DNA of 16,465 nt from an uncultured Varibaculum sp. (GTDB lineage Bacteria > Actinomycetota > Actinomycetes > Actinomycetales > Actinomycetaceae). Positions 15,280 through 16,465 of this stretch are shown here, piece after piece. Each line of letters starts with the position of its first letter. Within the stretch, counting starts at the first letter, position 1. The DNA is taken from positions 1-16,465 of the forward strand of contig CAMYAU010000024.1 in the NCBI GenBank assembly GCA_947253735.1. Reading direction: 5' to 3'. Below the pieces are notes generated by a model. That model saw only the letters and a program-made list of their open reading frames with translations. It had not been told where the DNA came from and did no database searches. The translations under genes and the position numbers were made by a program.

Positions 15280-16200
15280 CTAGTCAGCTAGGGAACGTTC
15301 TGCATCCAGGGCAGCTCGGCATCCGGAGGCAGCAGCAGTAATAGCCTGGCGATAAGTGTGATCAACCAGGTCTCCGCAGGCGAAAACCCCTTTCAGATTG
15401 GTAGCGGTGCCGGGCAGGTTAACCTGCACGTATCCGGCTTCATCCAGTTTTACCTGTCCTTTAACTAGCTGGGAGCGCGGCTCGTGACCAATAGCCACAA
15501 AAACTCCGGTAGCATCCAAGGTAGTTTCGGCGCCGTCTACCGTGGATTGCAAGGTTAGGGATTCCACCTTGTCTTTCCCGTTTATCTGGGAAATAGTACT
15601 GTTCCAAGCGAAATCAATCTTCGGATTAGCTTGTGCACGTTCAGCCATGATTTGAGAAGCTCGTAGCTGATCGCGCCGATGAATTACCGTAACTTTCTTC
15701 GCGAACTTGGTTAGGAATAGGGCTTCTTCCATTGCGGAATCCCCGCCCCCTACTACTGCTAAGTGTTGGTCTTTGAAGAAAAAGCCATCGCAGGTGGCGC
15801 AATAGGAAACTCCCCGTCCCGATAGTTCCGCTTCTCCGGGGACGTTGAGTTTGCGATACTCCGAACCCATCGCCAAAATCACGCGGCGAGCCAGATACTG
15901 CCCCTCCGAGGTAACTACTTTTTTCTCTTCCCCATCCAGGGAAAGCTCAAGTGCATCCTCGTAAAGAATCTCGCACCCAAAACGCTCAGCCTGGGAAAGC
16001 ATATTAGCCATCAAATCGGGCCCTTGAATCCCCTCGGGAAACCCGGGAAAATTCTCTACCTCGCTGGTATTCATAAGGGCACCACCAGCGGTTACTTCCC
16101 CGGCAATTAGGAGTGGATTGAGTCCGGCGCGAGCAGTGTAGATCGCTGCCGTATAACCGGCCGGTCCGGAACCGATAATGATAATGTCGCGTACCGACAT
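15280..16200 (-). CDS. trxB: Thioredoxin reductase
   Basis: This flavoenzyme reduces thioredoxin with NADPH. The 306 residues show FAD-binding GSGPAG at 10-15, the redox pair CATC at 134-137, the NADPH-binding GGGDSA at 151-156 with HRR at 174-176 for the 2'-phosphate, and the C-terminal FAD contact ACGDLVDHTYRQAITAAASG. The length is that of the low-molecular-weight bacterial type. TAGGAGG stands before the ATG. It is the first gene of the trxB-trxA pair. The 115 bases upstream hold no clear promoter, so read-through from the upstream gene is possible. Confidence 0.97.
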   Translation of the reverse strand: MSVRDIIIIGSGPAGYTAAIYTARAGLNPLLIAGEVTAGGALMNTSEVENFPGFPEGIQGPDLMANMLSQAERFGCEILYEDALELSLDGEEKKVVTSEGQYLARRVILAMGSEYRKLNVPGEAELSGRGVSYCATCDGFFFKDQHLAVVGGGDSAMEEALFLTKFAKKVTVIHRRDQLRASQIMAERAQANPKIDFAWNSTISQINGKDKVESLTLQSTVDGAETTLDATGVFVAIGHEPRSQLVKGQVKLDEAGYVQVNLPGTATNLKGVFACGDLVDHTYRQAITAAASGCRAALDAERSLAD

Positions 16201-16315
16201 AGAACCTCCTAGATCAGGGTCGTAGTGGCGCTATCACTAGACCCATTTTCCCAGCTAAAAAGACCAGCGCGCAACCAGTTAACGCAGTAAGCGAAACCCG
16301 GCAGGCTATAGCCGC

Positions 16316-16465
16316 CTAAGAAACCGCGATCTCAGAAATAGTTGCCCGATTATTCCCAGTGTTATCAAGAGGAAGTTCAGGGAACCACAATATTAGGGCA
16401 TGGGCATTAGCTTTGGGGTTCAGTTTCAAGTTAACCGTATCGGCGAAACTTCCGGTAGCCAGGAC
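16316..16465 (-). CDS. C-terminal fragment of a protein encoded upstream of trxB
   Basis: This is an open frame of 49 codons entering from the right edge and ending in TAG at 16316-16318. The residues include HALILWFPELPLDNTGNNRA, then TISEIAVS at the end. This pattern of a beta-strand with a hydrophobic LILWF, a Leu-Pro turn and a final SEIAV resembles the extracellular C-terminal domain of actinobacterial MurJ or of the kinase-like protein next to murJ, which commonly precede trxB. With only 49 residues the identity is uncertain. Confidence 0.6.
   Translation of the reverse strand, partial: VLATGSFADTVNLKLNPKANAHALILWFPELPLDNTGNNRATISEIAVS

Noticed and set aside
16300..16320. Palindrome GGCTATAGCC as a terminator after the right-edge gene
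   Set aside because: The palindrome leaves no loop and no T tract follows on the minus strand.

Overview
The window looks like an origin-proximal segment of an actinobacterial chromosome of moderate GC, probably an Actinomycetaceae-type organism (Varibaculum or Mobiluncus would fit). That is an inference from the rpsF-ssb-rpsR-rplI-dnaB block, a trxB-trxA block with a MurJ-locus-like protein upstream of trxB, a DUF2993 (LmeA-type) protein, GTG starts and strong AGGAGG ribosome sites. No mobile element, CRISPR array, tRNA or rRNA was seen.

Layout. Bases 1-1513 (+) hold the end of rpsF, then ssb, rpsR and rplI, closed by a bidirectional terminator. A MATE/DinF-family exporter (1645-2958, -) is followed by a 234-base divergent region with several DnaA-box-like sequences and then dnaB (3193-4518, +). 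An MMPL/RND-type membrane protein (4560-7121, -) converges on dnaB. Next is a two-gene minus-strand unit of unrecognised membrane proteins: a protein with proline/tyrosine/glutamine-rich ends and several membrane segments (8537-9730), and a two-membrane-segment protein with TPR-like repeats (7332-8519).

A 324-base divergent region separates these from a plus-strand unit: an unrecognised acidic protein (10055-10492) and csrA (10523-10741). The csrA start codon sits in a small hairpin with GGA in its loop, which resembles a CsrA-binding site. Downstream are pntA and pntB (10898-13999), the two subunits of proton-translocating NAD(P) transhydrogenase, closed by a perfect long-stem bidirectional terminator. 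The right end is all minus strand: an LmeA-like protein (14107-14823), trxA, trxB, and the C-terminal 49 codons of a protein that continues beyond the window.

How the genes relate. The left block serves translation and replication (S6, S18, L9, SSB, DnaB). The right block supplies NADPH (PntAB) and uses it for thiol redox control (TrxB-TrxA). The middle is envelope transport plus unknown membrane proteins. The most unusual element is csrA, which has no flagellar neighbour here, has an acidic protein of unknown family just upstream, and carries a candidate autoregulatory site. This is the best candidate in the window for something not yet described.
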